Assembly (NCBI RefSeq): GCF_000208745.1
Contig: NC_030855.1
Span: forward strand, 9,043,683 to 9,107,682
Length of the DNA stretch: 64,000 bases
Origin: Theobroma cacao
Taxonomy: Eukaryota > Streptophyta > Magnoliopsida > Malvales > Malvaceae
Reading direction: 5' to 3'
Position numbers and translations under genes: made by a program. The stretch's first letter is position 1; the number at the start of each line of letters is the position of its first letter. Of this stretch, positions 35,152 to 47,250 are shown one piece after another. The notes below the pieces were generated by a model. It saw nothing but the letters and a program-made list of their open reading frames with translations, searched no databases and was not told the origin of the DNA.

Positions 35152-36224
35152 TGTTGGTCCCCATAATATCTGCTAAAAGGGGGGTGAATAACACAATTTA
35201 GCTCTTAACAATATTGAAAACTAATTTCCAAAACTTAAGAAAATAAAAACAGAGTATAAAATGCACAATAATTTAGAGTGGTTCGGTCTAAGACCTACAT
35301 CCACTACCTTGATTATCCAACCAAGGATTTTCCCACAAATCCACTAAGAATCGGTGAAATTCACAAGCTTTCACCAAGCTTTATAATGTTTTTTCAAGGC
35401 TCAGCCAAAACCTTTTACATTAGTTTTTCACGGGCTCAACTAAAATCCAAAGTGGTTTTCCAAGGCTCAACCACAACCTACAACAATCAAGCTATCCCAA
35501 GCTTGAACAACCTCTTAGAGTGACGTCCTCACTCTAAAAATACAAGAAAAGTAGTAAAGTAAAGTACTATGATCACTGGTTGATCTGATTGGTACAAGAT
35601 TGAGTACTAAGTACAAATGCAAAAAGTAGGCATTTAAATGCAAACAAGTGCAGTGAAGATTTTCTAGTTTTTTAACTCTCTATTGCTCAAATCTCATTCA
35701 AGGCTTCTAAAAACTTGTTTCTAATTGTTGGAAGACCTTTTTATACTTTGAGAATCAACTCTGAGGACAGTTTGGCAGTTTTATGTCCGTTTGAAATAGT
35801 TGAGGATGAGTTCTAGCCGTTAATCTATCTTGTAGTACTCTGGTTCAAATTGCAAACAAAGAGCTCTTTGTTGACTGAGTTGGTTGACTAAGTTGGTTTT
35901 GTTTATGGTTGCAGATTCTGGTAAAGAGTAGTTAGTTGACTGACTTGGTCGATTAAGTTGATTCTGTTTCTCAAACTCTTCAGCCCACCATTCCTCCAAT
36001 TTGAAACTTGGTCAACCAACATTCTTCCTTATTTTACGAATAAGCTTGCTCCTTGTTGGATAGTTACATCTTTGCTATTTTTATTCCTATTTTTCTTTTG
36101 ATATACTCTTTGAGGAGTTAAATGATTAATTTCATATATTAATTTTCCTGCACACTCGAGTAAAGATATTAGACACAAATGAATGGGAATGTTTTATTAT
36201 CATCAAAAACTAGCGGAGCCAATA
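35152..36224 (-). repeat. Element C 5' LTR
   Basis: 1073 bp. The plus-strand right end is GGAGCCAATA (expected CAACA; one C to T change), followed by TSD GCTCT. Confidence 0.95.
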
Positions 36225-36465
36225 GCTCTCTCCTTGAGAAGGATCCGTTGTAATCATGTGTGCATCATTGGAAGCCAAGCTTTGTAAAGAAAAGGAATCC
36301 ATTTGATTACGATATGACTTGGAAAGGTATAATTTTTTTATTTTATGTGATGCTTAACTTTGCATTAAACAACCAAGGTGATCCAAAGGTTGGAGGCATG
36401 TTTGTTTTTCAATTTTTGTTATTCCGCTGCGTTGATGCTCTAATCATGTCGTTCCTAGCAACGTG

Positions 36466-38806
36466 CTCATGATGTTTTGATCAATTTAGCCCATAAAGGG
36501 TTTATGATGAACATGTATCAATACATGTTCATAATGTATTGATACATTTTTACAAAACCAAATGTATCGATACATGGGCAAATGTATTGATACATTTCAT
36601 CAATTTTAGAAAAATAAAAGGGGTAAAAATGTATTTTCACACCCTAGCTTATAAATATATCACATTTTCTGAGGGTTGGCAACCCTCAGCTGCATTTTGA
36701 ATGTTAAACCCTAACTCTTAAGCTTTTCCAACCCACTTTTGCTCAAAATCACCGTTTTTCAAAGATTTGAGCTTGGTTATGGCTTTTAAATGAAAAATGA
36801 GATTTGTCCCACTCTTGAATCTTTAAACCTTGGATTCTTGTTTTTGAAACTACGGTTTACTATTCGAAAATTATTGATGTCTGCAAACTAGAAGATTTTG
36901 GTGGATTTTCTCACTTGATATAACTCAACTAAGGTAAGAATATTGATTTTATGGGTATTTTGCTGAGTAGTAGATTTAGTCTAGAAAATTAGTTTAGGCG
37001 AACTCAAATGGTTGAAGTAGCATAGAACGACTATTATGTGTTTCCTAGACTAAGAATTAACGAAAAATATTTATTTGGGTCTTTAGGAACCGTTGAAACT
37101 TAAGAAATTTCATTGGAGTAGACTTTCACGTACTTGGAAGAAATCAACTTTCTAGGTGAATGGGTACATCACTTTTCAAACTATTTGAGTATGTAAAATT
37201 GAAAGCATGATTGCATGATTGAATGGAATTGTTATGAGCATTGTTGCCATAAATATTTAACTAAGGAAAAATATGTTTGTGGATGAAAAAGTGTTTAAAA
37301 GGGTTTTCAAAACTATTATGTATAATTAAATATCCTACTATATAATAGTTTTCAAAATGGGGAAACAAGCCCTTTCAATGTTTTAAATAATTTCGTCGAT
37401 TACTCCGGTCTTTGACCTAGTGCAGGTATGATCTATTACTTTAGCTAATGATTGTAGTTGATTGAATTTCTCTTACATGTGAGTATTTTGAATGTCGATT
37501 GAGAAGGTCTCTAACTTCCCATGATGGGTGTTGTGATGTGGATTGAGAGGGTCTGCACATTCACATGATTTTTTTGTAAAGTGGATTGAGTATGTCTCAA
37601 CTTCCCATGATTTGTGGTAAAGTGGATTGAGTAAGTATCCACTTCCTATGATTTTATTTGGATTGGCTCTAGTCTCAATGTGGGGGGTAAGAATACCACA
37701 AGGTTAAGTTGGGCACCGTACCATTTTTTCCTTCTTTCTAAATCTCAGTGTGGGGGTAAGAATGCCATAAGGATGAGTTGGGCCAAAGTTTCTATTCTCC
37801 CCATAATTTGTTATGGTATGTATTGATGTGTTATTTGTATATTGGGTATTGTGATGCTTGTGTTTATTGATTGGTAATTATTGTGTTTATATGGAAATAA
37901 TGAGATGAGTTGTTAAATGAATTACACATTTTTTATTTGAATGTCCGTTGTTGAGCTTCAAGGATCGAGGTTTACCTTCGATTATCTCCTTACAAATGTT
38001 TGTAAGTTAAGCTTGTATATGGACATTATTTTTATGCATTTAACGTTATGAAATGCATTTAGGACTGATGAAAGGATTTATATGTTCATCATGTTGTTTC
38101 ACAAATTATGGTTTATGGCAAAACTCTTCCCCCTTGGCTTATCCCCTTCCCCTTATCCACTCACAAAATCTTGGTAAGTCACATGTTTTTTCACCTTTTT
38201 TGTTTTATAGATCAATAGCTTTCTTGACTAAGTGACTTCAAGAGTAGTAGCCCAGCTCATACTTCGTAAGTGTGATAGAGCCTTCTTTTTAGCCCTCTAG
38301 TGTGACTACACTCCGCAACGTGTCGAGTCAAGTCTTTTAAATGTTAATATTTGAATGAGATTTAGTTATGTAATTACTAATAATATATTGTTATTTGTTA
38401 GTCATTGTGAATATTGTGTTGAGCCTAAAAAATGGGTCCATATCAGAATGTTCAGACAATGGTGAAAGGACTATAGCAATATGGGCACGAGATGTGTGCT
38501 AAACCACAAATAATAAAATTATAAATATCAAATTTTGCATGAAGTATAGAACACACATTATGTTGAGAAGTTCCATAATGATGTGGGAGTGTTTTATTTA
38601 CTTGTATATTTTATGTATACATGCATGAGATTCCACAAATTTTATCGAGAAGTTCGATATGATGTTGTGATTTATTTATGAATAGAAATGAAAATGAACG
38701 TGATAGATGACGAGCCCATGTACTGTTAGTCAAGGCTTGCTTAGGCCTAGTAGGCCATACCCACATAGGTCATACGCCGGTCATGTCTTGGAAATGGGAT
38801 GTGATA
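36466..38806 (+). repeat. Element B 5' LTR, second part
   Basis: Resumes after the Y1 TSD with 'ctcatgatgt(t)ttgat', matching 44428 onward, and ends near GGGATGTGATA (decayed GTCGTGACA). It contains a TATCGATACAT palindrome cluster at 36513-36597. Short frames here (for example 38053-38235, 38707-38970) have no recognisable domain. Confidence 0.9.
36513..36597. repeat. ATGTATCGATACAT palindrome cluster, LTR B (5' copy)
   Basis: ATGTATCAATACAT, AATGTATTGATACATT, AATGTATCGATACAT and AATGTATTGATACATT in 85 bases. These are perfect or one-mismatch palindromes spaced about 20-30 bases. Confidence 0.9.
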
Positions 38807-38810
38807 AAGT

Positions 38811-38822
38811 TGGTATTAGAGC
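38811..38822 (+). other. Element B primer-binding site, decayed
   Basis: TGGTATTAGAGC, one C to T difference from the tRNA-Met complement, four bases after the LTR end. The leader 38823-39397 follows, with no clear gene. Confidence 0.85.
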
Positions 38823-39397
38823 ACTAGGTTGTATAAGTCCTAGGATTTTTTTGGTCAGGTTGCGAAGTGTCAGAGTTGTATGTGAGAATCTTGTTTTTGC
38901 TTTGTGTACCCAGCCACAAATCAAAAATGGGAGACCGATGTATGATTTCTTATTTGTCTTCCAAACTTAAATCCAATGATGACACCTGATATATATGTCT
39001 AATATTGATACCCTTATATGTAATTGCTCTTTTCTAGGTGTGATCATGCTGCTTAGGACTCGAGCAGCTTCTAGAGACGCGATAGAGTAAGAGACTTCCG
39101 CATATACTACGGATAGACATAGACGCCCGCTGCTAGAGGTTGTGGTCGACACAATAAACCCACAAGTTTTGTGAAGGTTTAAGCACCTACTAATGATTAT
39201 GTAGAGGATCAAGCTCTAGAGGTTGAGATGGGACACCTAGCTCGGGGTGTGACCCTTCAGTAGATAGTGGCTGGTATGCATGACTTAGGCCACACTATGA
39301 GAGTCATCGCCTCAGAGATGTTAAGGTGAGGGACCATCTACCATGCAGGTGTCCCCTAAATCCCAAGGTTAAGATGACCGATAGTAGTTTGAGATAA

Positions 39398-40260
39398 TGA
39401 AGAGTAGATTGGATATTTCTCTGCTAGATTTCTTGAGGTTGAAACCTCATTCTTTCATGGGGTTCGATGAGTCAGAAAAGGCCCAAGCATTTCTATATGG
39501 CATAGATAAGATTTGTGATACAACAAGATGTTCTGGTACTTGAGTTGTGGAGTTAGCAAGGTTTTGATTGGAGGATATGGCCTAGGAGTGGCATGCATCT
39601 TTACATAGGGGTAAGCTACTTAGAGTTACTCCGCTTACTTGGGATGAGTTTAGTACTACATTTCTAAATCGCTTTCTACCCCCTAGTGTACAACATGCAA
39701 GAGCTCGAGAATTTGAGTCACTAATGCAAACTCCGAGGATAATAATAGCCAATTATGATGTTTACTCAATTCGCTTGATATGCACCACATCTTGTCTCCA
39801 CGAAGGATAAGAAAATCAAGAGATTTATTGATGGGTTAGTCAAACCCTTGTTTGAGGGAATGGCTTCTCAAGAGTTTCATTCTTATGCCTTAATTGTGCA
39901 CTATGCTTAGAGGATAGAGATGAGGACTATTAAGACTAAAGCAGCTAAAGATAGGTCCAAGAGGGCTAAGACTGAGAGTCATAGGGATTCTAAGGGTAAT
40001 GAGGGATATTCTTCCATAAGACAACCTAGGGATACTTAGTTTTCCTTTAAGGGAATAGTTCTAGTAATGGTGATGGTAGTCGTGACAAAAGGGATGGCAA
40101 GCTGCCCAAACAATAGAGTTCAAGGCAAGATCATCAGCCCTCTCATTGTGCTATACTTGTAATAGGAGGCACCGAGGTCAATGCCGAAAGGGTACCCCAT
40201 TTGGTTATGGTTATGGTTTACTTGGACATGTGATAAAGAACTATTTTGAGGGTTGATAGT
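39398..40260 (+). pseudogene. gag: Element B gag, decayed
   Basis: ATG at 39398 opens MKSRLDISLLDFLRLKPHSF, then MGFDESEKAQAFLYGIDKIC and the Gag core EWHASLHRGKLLRV, TWDEFSTTFLNRFLPPSVQ. TGA stops near 39538 and 39565 and a TAG near 39580 interrupt it. A Cys-rich region at about 40145-40255 looks like a nucleocapsid knuckle that has lost its frame. No intact product is possible. Confidence 0.85.
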
Positions 40261-40465
40261 GAGATAAACCTTCTTAGCTTGCTATAGTAACTACTTCTAT
40301 TACCACATAGTCAATCAGAGAAGCTAAAGGAGTATAGGTCAAGGTATTGGTAACACCACTTAGGGTCAAGCATATGGACTTGGAGCTCAGTGTACAACTA
40401 GTCGAGGACATGTTAGAGTTTATGCATTGACACCATAAGATGCACAAGCATCCAATGCACCTACC

Positions 40466-41027
40466 TTAGATATTTTGCCTTTCTATTCCATTGATGCATG
40501 CGTGTTGTATGAACCTAGTGCTACGTATTTATTTGTTTCCCCATATTTTGCATCTAAGTTAGGTATAGAGCACTCCAAAATGGAGCAGGATTTAGTTGTT
40601 TCCACACCTTTGAGAAAGGTGTTTGTGAGGAGGTACGAGTATAAAACTTACGTGGTTCGAGTTAAGGAGAAAAAGACTCAAGCTAATTTAATATTGATGG
40701 ATATGGTAGAGTTTGATGTGATTCTTGGGATGGATTAGTTATCCCCTAACTATGTTAGTGTGGATTGCCACCACAAGAGGGTAAAGTTTGAGTACCCTAG
40801 AAAGATGACGTTTTATATTCAGAGTGATTGCAGCATGGCTTCGAGTGGTGTGGTGTCAGCCATGACCGCCAATAGATTCATGAGACATGGATGCCAAGGA
40901 TTTTTGGCAACAATCTTAGATACCCAAGTGGATGTGAGTAATGTGGTATATGTGCTAGTTGTGGGGGAATATGTTGATGTGTTCCAGAAAGAGTTACTTA
41001 GATTACCTCTGAAAGAAAGATAGAACT
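40466..41027 (+). pseudogene. Element B protease, active site lost
   Basis: Two open pieces (40475-40738, 40760-41023) keep SKLGIEHSKMEQDLVVSTP, VEFDVILGMD and GEYVDVFQKELLRLP, the normal protease-to-RT landmarks. At the active site (40511) the family's D-S/T-G is replaced by E-P-S, so it could not be catalytic. A TAG ends the first piece right after ILGMD. Confidence 0.88.
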
Positions 41028-41029
41028 TT

Positions 41030-41840
41030 GTACAAACTTGGTGCAGGACACCAATCCGATATCTATACCACCCTATCGGATCGCACCAGTAGAGCTTAAA
41101 GAGCTCAAGGACCAATTGAGGACTTATTGGACAAAGGTTTCATAGGCCTTAGTGTCTCACCATAGGGTGCACCGGTATTGTTTATGAATAAAAAAATGGA
41201 TTGATGAGACTTTATATCGACTATAGGCAATTGAACAAAGTGACCGTTAAGAACACGTACCCTTTCCCACTTATTGATGACTTGTTTTATTAGTTGCAAG
41301 GGGCTAAATGTTTTTCTAAGATTGATTTGAGATTCAGGTACCACGGGTTAAGGATTAGAGGTGGCAACATGCCTACAACTACTTTTTGCATAAAGAAGGT
41401 CATTATGAGTTTTTGGTTATGTCATTTTGTTTAACTAATGCCCTTACAACCTTTATGGATATGATGAATAAGGTATTCAGACCGTACTTGCATAAATTTC
41501 TAGTTGTTTTCATTGATGATATCTTGGTATATTCAAGGAGTAGAAATGCACATCAGCAACACTTGAGGATTATGCTACATACTTTAAGGGAACGCCAATT
41601 ATATGCCAAGTTCTCTAAGTGTGAGTTTTGCCTTTATAGTGTTAGCTTCTTTGGTCACATAGTATCTAAGGATGGTGTTATGGTAGACTTAAAGAAGATT
41701 GAGGCAGTAGAGAAATGGCTAAGTCCTACTTTAGTGACTAAAATACAAAGTTTATTGGGATTGGTTGGATACTATAGGAGATTTGTTAAAAATTTCTCCA
41801 AGATCGCTACTCCTATGATTAAATTGAGATAAAAGGGTGT
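41030..41840 (+). pseudogene. rt: Element B reverse transcriptase, decayed
   Basis: KCFSKIDLRFRYH (near 41310), [19 protein letters not shown], the catalytic FIDDIL box (41509-41526) and [26 protein letters not shown] are visible. The clean stretch is 41386-41832. Upstream the frame is broken near 41150-41210 and 41290. Confidence 0.9.
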
Positions 41841-42290
41841 CAAGTTTTTATGGACAGACGCATGTGAGGAAAGCTTTGATAAGCTTAAGACTTTACTCAC
41901 CATAGCTCCCGTGTTGAGTTTACCTTATGGTTCAGGGGGTTACACAGTTTATTGTGATGCATCACGAGTAAGACTTGGGTGTATTTTGATGCAACATGGT
42001 AATGTGATTGTGTACACATCTCGATAGCGCAAGAAGCATGAGCGAAATTACCCTACACAGGATTTGGAGATGGCAACTATAGTCTTTGCTTTAAAAATTT
42101 TGAGGCACTATCTATATGGTGAGGCTCTTGAGATTTATATAGATTATAAAAGTCTCAAGTACATTTTTTAGCAAAAGGTTCTCAACCTTAGGCAAGGTCG
42201 ATGGATAGAGCTGCAAAAAGATTATGAGCATAACATATTTTATCATCCTGGAAAAGCTAATGTGGTGGTAGATGCCTTGATCCAAAAATC
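41841..42290 (+). pseudogene. Element B RNase H, decayed
   Basis: [53 protein letters not shown] and FYHPGKANVVVDAL are present. TAG stops near 42027 and 42170 interrupt it. A linker (42262-42495 open) leads to the integrase. Confidence 0.88.
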
Positions 42291-42539
42291 AATAGGGAGT
42301 TTAGCTCACATCATAGTTGAGAAAAGATCATTGGTGCAAGGTATGCACAAGTTGGGTGATATGGGCATTCGATTTGAGGTTGATGCTATTGAGGCATTGT
42401 TAGCCCACTTTAGAGTGAGACCAATGCTGATGGATCACATCAAGGAAGCTCGAGACAAGGATGATTTTGTGGCAAAGGCTTTGAAGCAATCTTAAAGGAA
42501 GAAAAGACAATTGTTTAGTAAAGGCACTAACGAATTACT

Positions 42540-43340
42540 TAGATAAGGAACTAGAGTGTATGTCTCAGATATTAATGATTTAAGACTGGAGATTCTAGAA
42601 CAGGCCCACATGGCAGCACATGTTGTTCATCCAGGCATCACGAAGATGTACCATGACTTAAAGGAGATGTATTGGTGGAAAGGTCATAAGAGAGATGTGG
42701 TCGAGTATGTGTCCAAGCGTCTAATGTGCCAATAGGTTAAGGCAGAGATTTAAAGGCCTATCGGATTATTACAACCTTTACCTATTCTCAGTGGAAGTGG
42801 GAACATATCTCTATGGATTTTATGACTAGACTAGCCCAAACGAGTAAGGGGTGTGACTTTCTATGGGTGATTGCAGATAGGTTGACTAAGTTTGCACATT
42901 TTTTATTGATAAATACCACTTATGGAGCGGCGCAATATGCTAGGCTATACATTGATGAGATAGTGTGATTACATGAAGTCCGAGTCACCATAGTGTTAGA
43001 CTGGGCTATGGAATTTACTAGTGGTTTTGGGGAAAAGTTCAAAAGGCTTTGGGAACAAATTTAAAATTTTGCACTTCTTTCCACCCTGTGCAGAGGCTAG
43101 AGTATATGTTGAGAGCTTGTGTCATAGACTTCGTAGTTGCATGGGAACAACACTTGCTATTGGTTAAGTTTACCTATAATTACAGTTTTCAATCTAGTAT
43201 TCAATAGGTGCCCTATGAGGCTTTATACGGGTGGAGAAGCAGATTGCTTATATGTTGGTATAAAGTTGGTGAAAGGAAACTACTTAGGCCAGGAATAGTT
43301 TAAGAGACCACCAATCAGATACAGTTGATTAGAGAGAGGA
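42540..43340 (+). pseudogene. Element B integrase, zinc and core domains, badly decayed
   Basis: HMAAHVVHPGITKMYHDLK and EMYWWKGHKRDVVEYVSK mark the HHCC module, but the first Cys is Arg (codon at 42718). The core start (ISMDF) is present. The second Asp region is decayed (near 43000-43020). A deletion near 43088 joins FHP directly to a residue run ending LEYMLRAC, removing the segment with the catalytic Glu. Confidence 0.85.
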
Positions 43341-43850
43341 TGTTTACAGTACAAAGTCATCAAAAGTCATATGTCGGCCATAGACATATAGAATTGGAGT
43401 TAGTGACCATGTGTTCTTGAAAGTCTCTTCGATCAAAGGCATTATAAGGTTTGGTAAAAAAGGCAAATTAATCCTAAGGTATATTATACCATTTGAGATT
43501 TTAAAGAGGGTTGGCACGATATCATATCGGCTTGCAATTTCATTGGATCTTGCTAGTGTTCATCTTGTGTTTCATGTTTTAGTATTACAAAGTACCAACC
43601 AGATCCATTGAACGTGATTCAACATGAGTCTCTACAGTTGGGAGATGATTTGAGTTACTAGGAGGTACTAGTAACTATACTAGGTAGGCAAGTGAAAAGG
43701 TTACGTTCCAAATACGTAGTATTGGTTAAGGTGAAATGGTCTAATTACTTAAGCAAGGAGTTGACATTGGAAGTTGAGGATGACATTTGAGCAAAGAACC
43801 CAAACCTATTTAGCAAAGGTTAGTACGTTATTAAAAATTTGAGGATGAAT
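43341..43850 (+). pseudogene. Element B integrase C-terminal region
   Basis: The open piece 43411-43611 (FLKVSSIKGIIRFGKKGKLI, VGTISYRLAISLDLASVH) and decayed tail to 43800 match the integrase C terminus of A and G1. A frameshift near 43590 separates the two. A purine tract ATAAGGGAGAGAA (43855-43867) precedes the 3' LTR. Confidence 0.85.
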
Positions 43851-43867
43851 TTTCATAAGGGAGAGAA

Positions 43868-45109
43868 TGTGAAATCCCACCTTGAGTAAGAGGATAAGTT
43901 AGGAAATCCTTAGATAAGCATATAGATTACATATTTTGACTATCAAACTTAGTTTTACCCTTTAAAAGAATTCATTGACACTTTTGGTTGCCTGTCACTT
44001 TTGAAGTAGAAAATTTTCTACATCTAGTAAGGGTCAAAATATGTGATTTTTATAGAACAATCTATTAGAAATAAAAATAGCGGTAATGATTCCCTTGATT
44101 TTTAGATAACCATAAATGACTTTCCATGATTTTTGGTGTACATTTGCTATGGTAAATGGGAGCTGCAAATTTGATTTCAGTCAAAGTTTTTCAATTTTGT
44201 TTATGAAACCAAAATTTAAATTTTTACTATTTGGGATTTTTATTTTTTTGATATTTTTATTGAGATGGGGGGTCATTTGCTTATTTACATTAAATATCTT
44301 AAGTAAATGGAGACTAACAAGTAAATAGGACATTTACTTAAATGATATTTGATGTAAATAAGTTAGGTAGATTTTATAGGAAATCTATTTCAGAAACTGC
44401 ATTCAATCTCAAATGTATCGATATATGTTCATGATGTATTGATACATTTAGCCCAAAATGGGTTTCTGATGAACATGTATCGATGCATTTTTTCCAAAAC
44501 CAAATGTATAGATACATGGACCAATGTATCGATACATTTAGTCAATTTCATAAATGTAAAAGGGATAAAAACATATTTTCACACCTTAGCTTATAAATAT
44601 ACCACATTTTCTGAAGGTTGGCAAGCCTCAATCGCATTGTGAAGGTAAACCCTAACTCTTAAGCTTTTCCAACCCATTTTTGCTCAAAATCACCATTTTT
44701 GACAGATTTGAGCTTGGTTTTGGGTTTTAAATGAAAATTTTTATTTTTACCACTCTTGAATCTTCAAACCTTGGATTCTTGATTATGAACATATGGTTTA
44801 TTGTTCTAGAAGTATTGATGTCTGCAAACTAGAAAATTTGGGTGGATTTTCTCACTTGCTATAGGTCACCTAAAGTATTTGATTTTATGGGTATTTTGAG
44901 GAGTAGTAGATTTAGTCTATAAAAGTAGTTGAGGTGAACCCAAATAGTCAAAGTAGTATAGAATGATTATTCTACACTGCCTAGACTAAATATTATCAAA
45001 AAATATATAGGTATTTAGGAACCGTTGAAACTTTACAATCTCGTTAGAGTAGACTTTCGCGTACTTGGTAGAAATTGAAGCTATTTGAGTATGTCAAGTT
45101 GAAAGCATG
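43868..45109 (+). repeat. Element B 3' LTR, first part
   Basis: Starts TGTGAAATCCCACC and stays colinear with the 5' LTR until 'gaaagcatg' at 45109, where M1 is inserted. In the 5' LTR the same block continues 'attgcatgattg' (near 37210). The remainder is not in the window. It contains the palindrome cluster at 44412-44538. Confidence 0.92.
44412..44538. repeat. ATGTATCGATACAT palindrome cluster, LTR B (3' copy)
   Basis: AATGTATCGATATAT, ATGTATTGATACATT, ATGTATCGATGCATT, AATGTATAGATACAT and AATGTATCGATACATTT. Same arrangement as in the 5' LTR, with independent point changes. Confidence 0.9.
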
Positions 45110-45837
45110 TGTCACAACCCAAATCCCGAGCCATGACCGGTGCATGGGCCCAATAGGCATAGCCTACTAGGCCCAAGGAAGCCACTCTATGTAAACCTGT
45201 TTAATAGTCCATCTATCACCTCTCTTTCTTCAAGATCTATAACTCATAATTTCTAATAAGAATTACTTTAAAATTAAAACGTCAAAACCAAGTATATACC
45301 ATTCTCAAAATGGGGTTATCGTTTGTCAACCCTAAGTCAACCCTAAACGACATTGTTAATCAAACCAAACATATAGAGTTCACAACAATCTCATAATTTT
45401 CATAAAACCATCACATATAAACATGCAACAGACCCTTGACTACCAGCGGAGTGACTCTAGGCATGGGTACTATCATGGAGTGACATGGTAAACCTACCAA
45501 AGGATGAATATAAGGCAGCACCTTGACCTAGGAATGAAACTACCTTCGGACCTGAAAACTAAACCATGAAGTTGAAAAGAATGAGTATAAACCCAGTGAG
45601 TGAACATAGGAAGGGAACAAGCAAACGATGCGGAAGATTTTTAGGAAACACGATGCACTTGTGTTAAAATAATGAAATTTGTATATCATGAACAAACTCG
45701 ATACCATGTTGACTTTTAATTCATTTTAAGACATTTAGGAAATTCAACTTTCAACCTTCAATGCAATCACATTTCATTTTACAATCATCTCTATTCTACG
45801 AGAAGGGCACACATGTGTATAAGAACTTATGTATATG

Positions 45838-45865
45838 TATTATATATATATATATATATATATAT
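45838..45865. repeat. (TA)n microsatellite in M1
   Basis: About 13 TA units just left of the M2 insertion. Confidence 0.9.
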
Positions 45866-46571
45866 GTATCCATAAGTGTCACACCCTAAATCCCATGCCA
45901 TGATCAGTGCATGGGCCCAATAAGCATAGCCCACTAAGCCTAAGCAAGCCCTTTTTATGCAATCCCGATCATCATTCCCAACCATCATTTCTAAAACCAC
46001 ATATTGCAATTCTCTACTAAAATATTTTAGTAACATTTTATAGTGACCCAATACTTACAATTTTATTATGTCAAAATAATGTCACCCGTTTGCCAACTCC
46101 TAGTGGCATCAGTAATCAAATATAAATATTTGACTTATAACATATATACTAGCTGAGTTCATTACATATGCATGTTCACAAGTAACAGACCCTTGACCAT
46201 CAGCGAAGTGACCGTGGGTGAAGGTACAACTACTCAGATGCCCTAGTACCTACCAAGAAGGCGATCATACATGGACAACTCAATCTAGGTCCCAACTGCC
46301 TCCAAATTTGAAAACATGAAGTTTAAAACTGTGAGTATAAAACTCAATGAGTGAACATAAGAAGGGAACAAGCAATCGATAAGGAGAACTTGGAAATCAT
46401 GATGCACTTGTTTCAAAAACAATGGAATTGATTTAATTTCTTACTAAAAACCCCTCATTTCAAACTTTGATTAATAACCTCATAGTGTTTCAAAAAACCC
46501 ATGATCAATCCATGAAGTTAAATGGGTGAAACATATGTAGAACTCAAGCAAGGTAGTAAGCAGGGCAGCAA

Positions 46572-46931
46572 GTTTCTCGCTGTAGCGAGAAACAGTCTTA
46601 GTTTGCATATGTTTTAGTCTTTCTAGCATATCTCCCACTACTGATGTTTAATTGACCTAATTTTTAAACCATTAAAAATATAAAAGGCTAGGCTACAACT
46701 TTGATGTTTACCACTTTGCCCATTTTTGACTGGAAGATGGTCAAAATCATTATTAAAATGGAAGAACTACACTAGGAATTTGGAACTACCCGAGAGTTTC
46801 TCGCAGCAGTGAGAATCCATTTTCACTACTGCGAAATTCAATGCTGCAGGGAGAATTCTTTTTTACTGCCTAGAGAAACAGGGTTGGTTTGTGCTTCCAC
46901 CACTTGAGAGCTTCTTGCTGTAGTGAGATTC
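46572..46931. repeat. CTCGC/GCGAG palindromes in M2 3' LTR
   Basis: A perfect TTTCTCGCTGTAGCGAGAAA at 46573, then TCTCGCAGCAGTGAGAA near 46799 and decayed copies to 46931. Confidence 0.88.
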
Positions 46932-47129
46932 GGGGCAAATGACAATTAAAGGATTTTCACATGCCACAAAATCTATTCCTACCATATTGCACATCAAAGT
47001 GAACACGTTGACAATAATCAAGTTTCTCATTATCAATTTCAATCACATATTATAATCATAAACTTTCTATCACATATACATATATAAATATATATAAACA
47101 CGTACACCACCCTATTTCACCCAGCTCAT

Positions 47130-47250
47130 GTGCATCTCCCCCATATTGTGCACATAGCCGGAGTCATCGCGTGCATCCCCCCACATCATGCACAGTTAAT
47201 GCCATCATGTACATCCCCCCACATCCTGCACACGGGCAATATCACCATCC
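47130..47250. repeat. About 40-bp minisatellite in M2 3' LTR
   Basis: 'gtgcatc(t)cccc' and 'gtacatcccccc' unit starts at 47130, 47171 and 47209 (spacings 41 and 38). They are related to the 42-bp unit of V and M3. The partner array is at 54236-54330. Confidence 0.8.

Larger units (their letters stand above)
23423..36224 (-). mobile_element. C: complete Sirevirus-like Ty1/copia retrotransposon
   Basis: LTRs are 23423-24482 (3' LTR) and 35152-36224 (5' LTR). The TSD GCTCT is perfect (23418-23422 and 36225-36229). On the minus strand the order is PBS, Gag, protease, integrase, RT, RNase H, which is Ty1/copia. An extra reading frame lies between RNase H and the 3' LTR, LTRs are about 1 kb, and the purine tract reads GTCATCATCAAAAAAGGGGAGA, repeated upstream in variant form. 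These are Sirevirus traits. Solo LTR N interrupts the 3' region. Many stops make it inactive. Confidence 0.95.
16202..36460 (+). mobile_element. Y1: copia-type solo LTR carrying nested insertions
   Basis: Runs from TGTTAATATAAGCC to CCTAGCA and is flanked by ACATG (16197) and ACGTG (36461), a one-mismatch TSD. With W and C removed it is about 1.67 kb. It is homologous throughout to Y2 (61335-63160, opposite strand, starting TGTTGGGATGAGCC). No gag or pol of its own lies between the ends, so it is a solo LTR. The 3' LTR of B (44412-44440) shows the uninterrupted target. Non-coding stretches at 16202-16554, 22327-23422 and 36225-36460 belong to it. Confidence 0.88.
15653..45109 (+). mobile_element. 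B: Ty3/gypsy retrotransposon, heavily interrupted, 3' LTR incomplete
   Basis: LTRs start TGTGAAATCCCACCTTGAG at 15653 and 43868. The 5' LTR is split by Y1 (16202-36460) and ends near 38806, followed by a decayed tRNA-Met PBS. Gag, PR, RT, RNase H and integrase remnants lie at 39398-43850. The 3' LTR is cut at 45109 by M1 and its remainder is not in the window. The order of pol domains makes it Ty3/gypsy. It is more decayed than G1. Confidence 0.93.

Noticed and set aside
45838..45865. Hidden tRNA or small RNA gene near the TA tracts
   Set aside because: No cloverleaf, A-box or B-box sequence could be recognised; the tRNA-like matches in the window are retrotransposon PBS sites.
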